DNA of 64,000 bases from Alnus glutinosa (Eukaryota; Streptophyta; Magnoliopsida; Fagales; Betulaceae), in assembly GCF_958979055.1 (NCBI RefSeq), contig NC_084890.1, positions 1,426,001 through 1,490,000 of the forward strand, read 5' to 3'. The position numbers and the translations under genes were made by a program. Of the stretch, positions 59,152-64,000 are shown piece by piece. The notes under the pieces were generated by a model. It had not been told where the DNA came from and did not search any database. It saw only the letters and a list, made by a program, of their open reading frames with translations. Within the stretch, counting starts at the first letter, position 1; each line of letters opens with the position of its first letter.

Positions 59152-60540
59152 ATGTCTTTGGCCGACGGAGTGGTCTCAAGTTCCAAAAGCATGGGTTACG
59201 ATGAAAAAACCAACGAGGGCGAGGAACACAGTGAAGCTTCAAAAACACAGACAACAGCAAAAACGGCTACAGATGAAGAAAATGCCGGTGCCCCAGGAGG
59301 GCTGGTACGGCGAATGAGTGAGAGTTCTATCTATGCAACCGAGGAGGATGAAGATGATGCAGAAAGGAAGTTAGAGTTGGGTCCTCAGTACACACTGAAG
59401 GAACAATTCGAGAAGGATAAGGTTTGTTTCTGCATGTGTTTGTTTTTATCCTTAATTAAATAATCAAATACTCTATTTTTTTGGCCTTTCGATTATGACA
59501 ATTGTTTGTGTAATCTTTGTCGCTTCATGGTTATATACGAGGATGTAGGATGATGAGAGCTTGAGGAGATGGAAGGAACAGCTTCTTGGGAGTGTAGACT
59601 TCAATTCTGTTGGAGGTAACATTTTACTTTTTCCTAATTGTTTATCTTTAAACTTTGTTTGGTTGCTGAGAAAAATGGGGGGCGGGGTGGGGATTCAAAT
59701 TTGGAATCTTTCCAAATTTTCTCTGTTCTTCTTAGAATCAGAAGTTATGACAACTTATTCCTACGCTCTAAGGTAGCAAAGATCACCCCGAAGAAATGTG
59801 GAAAATAATATAAGATTCGTTTATTTTTCCAATAGTAATTGGATGCACATAAAATTAACAAAAGGTACTGACTTTGAAAGCTATTTCGCTTCCAAATTTT
59901 GCTAGCCTTTTGCTTTAAATCTCAGCTGTTTGATGGCCTGTCTTTAAGCTTTGAAATGATGGTCATTTTATTTGCATCCTCTCTCCTTCAATATCCTATA
60001 ATTAGATTAGTGCTTATGGATCCAGTCCTTAACTGCGCCTTTCTTATTCCTTATCTTGGTTTCCACTTAGCAATTATCGGTTTATGAATACTAGACTCTT
60101 ATACGACTACGATACAACTGGAATGACGTGGTAGTGAAAATCAGCTTTTGGATCAACATGGGCAAGTAAAAATGAAAAATCAGTTGCTGATTTTAAATTC
60201 TACGTCATCCCGATTGTATGACAGTTACTAGCAGTTTACTAAATAGCATTTCTCTTAATTTATTTGTGTTTCTGATTTATTTTATTTTTTTTTCCCTGTT
60301 TCTTTTCTCTGTCTAATGTAGAAACTCTAGAGCCAGAAGTTAAGATCCTGAGCCTCGCAATTAAGTCCCCTGGAAGAGCTGATATCTTTCTTCCCATTCC
60401 CCAGAATGGTAACCCCAAGGGCTTGTGGTTTACTCTGAAAGAAGGAAGCCGTTACAGCCTGAAGTTCACTTTTCAGGTCAGCAATAACATTGTTTCAGGT
60501 TTCAAATACACTAACACTGTGTGGAAAACTGGTATAAAGG

Positions 60541-60594
<54 letters not shown>

Positions 60595-61507
60595 GCACAC
60601 AAACTCATGGAGTTCTAAAGAATGAGGACATATAACCCTTGGAATCAATTTTTTCTGTCTTGTGAATCCTTGTGCCAGTGGACAGCGCAAAAGAGATGCT
60701 TGGAACCTTCAGTCCTCAGGCAGAGCCTTACACACATGAGATGCCTGAAGAGACTACACCATCTGGCATATTTGCCAGAGGATCCTACTCAGCTAGAAGT
60801 AAGGTTGGTTCAACCAATGTTCTATTCTATGTTGCCTTAGCTTTTGGTTTACCTTAATTATTCCAAATAATTTGAGTGAAATTCTGTATCATAAGACAAC
60901 GACATAAAACTTTAGGTTTATATTTTTGTTTTATGTTCTCAAGACAAGAAATTAACAAACATCTCAAAATACAAAACATTCCTCAAAACATAAAAACAGT
61001 TTTCACGTTTATCATATCAACACTTTCACCCAAATCATAAATCACTCCCAAAACATTAACAAACATAGATCCATTTGTTTACACCAATTGGTGCATGGGA
61101 AAAGAATGAAAGCTTTGCTTGCATTTTCCTGGTTTGATTATCAAACTATATCCTTTGCCTGTCATTATTAGTTTTGTTACTTGTTTAAGAATACCAAGCT
61201 AGGCTGAGTTAATGGCTGTCTTATATGCATACATTAATTTGCGCCTGGAAAGATCCAATCAATTTGTTGTCAGGCCCACGTTGCAGCATCAATCACACAT
61301 GTGAAATTCAAAATTGCGAGCCACCCACTAGTTAGAAATCTAACGTTATGGATGATAAAGACTCTCAGTTTGGACTTGACTTATTGATCTCCTTCATATT
61401 CTTTTCTTTTTCTTTTTCTCTGTTTTCAGTTTGTTGATGACGACAACAAGTGCTACTTGGAGATCAATTACACATTTGATATCCGTAAGGATTGGCAGTC
61501 GGCTTAG
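59152..61507 (+). CDS. Rho GDP-dissociation inhibitor (252 aa, five exons)
   Basis: Exons: 59152-59421, 59549-59615, 60322-60540, 60679-60803, 61430-61507, all GT-AG, in phase for 252 codons. Residues 1-80 are acidic and Ser-rich (SSIYATEEDEDDAERKLELG), the GTPase-contacting arm. The rest is the RhoGDI immunoglobulin-like fold that holds the prenyl group: LEPEVKILSLAIKSPGRADI, YSLKFTFQVSNNIVSGFKYT, GSYSARSKFVDDD, and the C-terminal YTFDIRKDWQ. Plant members (SCN1 and relatives) extract ROP GTPases from membranes and restrict root-hair growth sites. ATG 59152 gives the expected N-terminus. The gene stands alone on the plus strand. Confidence 0.95.
60545..60592. repeat. (CT)n microsatellite in RhoGDI intron 3
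   Basis: A run of CT repeats starting 5 bp past the donor site. Confidence 0.95.
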
Positions 61508-63717
61508 ACTGGGAAGTCTCCCTTCAGTGTTACTGTTTTTGTTACCTGTTAATTGTTTTCTAAGCAGAAATCTGCTTCAGTGTTGACATGTCTCATTTCC
61601 AGTATCGTATTTATTTTCAATCCTGTCTGAGATCAGCACCTAAACAATGAAGAGAGTATTTTTGTGGGAAAAAAAAAATGAAAAAGAAAATTATATTCAT
61701 TAAGTAGGTACTTGTTAATAAAGTTGAGCTTTTGAGGGCACTCTCTCTCTCTCTCTCTCTCTCTCATTGTTGTGAATGTCAGCATATCCATGTAATTGAG
61801 AAGTCGTTAATTTCTGTTATGTTAAGCTTTATTTCTGTACTTTGAGCTTGTTAACCATTCCTGTAGAAAAGGGCTTGTTTCATAGTTGTCTTTGTTCTTT
61901 ATTCACGATATGAATTCCAAATGCTAAAGCTCGCCAAAGCATGTTACTTTTACTTTCTTCCATGTTCTGTTCTTTTCATTTTGAGTGCCCCCCCCCCTGT
62001 TCTGTTCTTTGCATGCTTCTTTCTCTCTCTTTTTTCTTCCTTTTTTCCTTCTTCAGTATCTCACATTCCACTTTCATTTTAGAATATATGTGTGCGACTT
62101 TGTTTTCTTTTTCTTTTTTCCTTTTTTCCTGGAGGATAATCGTTTTTAAGTCTTGTGCGGATCTGAGGTGTTAAACTAGCCAAACTTTTAGCTCGAAGAA
62201 GACAATAACAAATGACAAAACAGGCACTAATGTAATGGAAAAGAGTGTTTTATGATACGAAAGAGCACTGGCTGGACTTACTTTTTGGGTGCAAAAGTCA
62301 TTGTTAATGAGCATAATAGAGGGCACAAACAGCTGGTAATTATATATAATGGAAAGAGTAATTATTTTAGAAATGCTTTAAGAATGTTGTGACTTGTGAG
62401 GGGTATTATAATTTTTATTAAAAGTTTCTTACAAATGAACGTGATAGTGAATATAATATTTATCACATCACTCACTAAAACGTAAATTGTCACGTGGCAG
62501 TCCGACATTTAATTACCATATTTACAAATTGATGTATTAGTTCACATGGTACTAATTGCATTAGCCACTAAAATGTAAACTACTACGTGACACTCGTTTA
62601 TAAAATAGTGTTACGTGAGTTTATTAAAGATTGTTATGCCCCAAACATTTTATATGCTTCAAAATGTAGACAATTTGAGCTTCAAGGTAAAGTATTTACT
62701 AAAATTTAGTACCTTCTTGAGCTTTAAGCCTTTATGTAAAGAGAAATGCTACTTTGTATTTTCTTGTTCTTCTTCCATCATCTTTTTCTAATGTGGCATT
62801 ATCAATTCACCATTAATTTTTTTTTCTCTTTAATTAAGATCGATCTAAGAGTGGATTGACAATGTCATGTCAGCAAAGAATGGGAAGAAAAAGAATGAAG
62901 AAAGATAGTGAGCTATAAACTGATAAAGATAATACCAAAGCTTTAATTGAAATCACAAGTACATTTATTACATATCTCATATAATTTTGTTCTATATTAA
63001 TAACATTGGTCACGCTTCTATACAATCAAAAGATTTTACCGCTAACTAAACCCAAATCTAGCTCTACGTACTTTCATTCTTAGTTTAATTTTAGGCTGCC
63101 CAGCTTGTTTTGTTGTTTTGTTTTTCTTTCCTATAGTAATTTTCTTCATGTATCTAAAAAAAAATATATATATATATATATCCAAACCTGGTCGATCCAG
63201 AATTTTGTATGCGTCATCAAAATACTAAAGCATGCCCCGCTCAACTTGAGCTCCGCATGTTAACCTCACAAATTGGTCTTGTCGAGTGTAACACCATGCT
63301 CGACCTTGGGCTCTATTGATTAACCCCACACAAATTGGGTACGTCGATCATACTAATTCCTATTATTTGCTCAACCTTGGGCTTGGAACATATAATACAC
63401 ATTTGAAACGAGCTTGCCTTTGTGTTAACTTTCCTTTCCGAAAAGTTTTATACCTTTTCTTATAAGGACAACGACATAAACTCTTATAAATTAATTTTTA
63501 AAAACGACATGTCTTTTAAATTATTAAAAAAAAATATGTTAAAAGCATATGTTATTAAAAAAAAAAAAATTGTGTTTCTTACATACTAAGAACACGTAAT
63601 TTTTAAAGGCTAGGTTGTAAATAAAAAAAAAAATTTAAAAAGGAAAAAAAAAAAAGAAAAAAGAAAAAAGAAGGGTCCATCTTCTTGTTGCAGGTTGGGG
63701 TGACATGTTAGTAACTT
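61508..63717. other. RhoGDI 3' flank and intergenic
   Basis: A (CT)n tract at 61741-61765 lies in the likely 3' untranslated region. 62400-62640 resembles the MITE family of 44557-44864. The rest is AT-rich with a short (AT)n at 63164-63181; no gene was recognised. Confidence 0.45.
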
Positions 63718-64000
63718 AGACTATCTCCAACAGAGTAGTTATTTTAACCAAAATAGTCAAATATAACTTCTTTTGCTTTTTTTTTCTTCTCCAACAGAAT
63801 GGTTACTTTAACCATTTTTCTAAATACATGAACAGTAAATAGCCAACATTGGCTATTCACTGTTCATGTGTTTAGACTTTTTTTATTAATTTTTTTCTCT
63901 CTCCCTCTCTCCCTCTCCGATTCCTCTTTGTCCCTCTCCGTCTCTCTCTGTCACTCTCCGTCCCTCATCTAAAGACTCACATACGAAGCTCTGAGGTCAG
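63718..64000. mobile_element. Left part of an inverted-repeat element, cut by the window end
   Basis: CTATCTCCAACAGAGTAGTT and CTCCAACAGAATGGTTACTT are two related words 70 bp apart, followed by a palindrome CATGAACAGTAAATAGCCAA / TTGGCTATTCACTGTTCATG (63828-63868). This is typical MITE wording; the right end is not seen. Confidence 0.4.

Overview
The window is nuclear DNA from a flowering plant. It is AT-rich, its genes are split by GT-AG introns, and plant families (UPL5-type HECT ligase, ROP-GDI, an acidic Hev b 5-like protein, plastid-targeted proteins) sit in a matrix of LTR retrotransposons, LINEs, TRIMs and MITEs. The proteins look dicot, probably a woody rosid; the species cannot be named from sequence alone.

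Layout. 1-16 kb is a repeat graveyard. A Ty3/gypsy-like element with gag but no visible pol (1149-5828, minus strand) carries nested insertions: a MITE within a MITE-like insert in its left LTR, a poly(A) retroposon in gag, and a Mutator-like element in its right LTR. It abuts an F-box gene that has lost its start and has a frameshift (5831-6933). Next come two copies of a segmental duplication derived from the middle of the nearby UPL5 gene (7011-8185, and 8599-15872). The second copy carries a UPL5 pseudo-exon, a solo LTR, and a LINE that itself received a second solo LTR of the same family and a 514-bp TRIM.

17.5-25.5 kb holds the intact UPL5-like HECT E3 ligase gene (three coding exons, 908 aa), with transposon relics in both introns. 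25.5-31.5 kb is intergenic, with a 322-bp TRIM and a copia reverse-transcriptase fragment. 31.6-32.7 kb is a Hev b 5-like acidic protein gene (minus). 33-39.6 kb is intergenic with hairpin and hAT-type MITEs.

39.6-61.5 kb is the gene-rich half: EMC3 (minus, eight coding exons, one GC-AG intron), a divergent plastid NTF2-like protein (plus), a DEK_C/double-SWIB protein (minus), a small plastid-type membrane protein (plus) and a Rho GDP-dissociation inhibitor (plus). These are unrelated housekeeping genes, not an operon or cluster. Exon joins were read by eye; for each intact gene the phases add up and the predicted protein is continuous.

The most notable content is the transposon stratigraphy. 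Several insertions have exact target-site duplications, and one has an empty-site paralogue inside the same window. There are two very small LTR elements (514 and 322 bp), a family of short hAT MITEs with 8-bp duplications, and an apparent flip inversion between inverted arms. I found no tRNA, rRNA or CRISPR and no obviously new enzymatic system.
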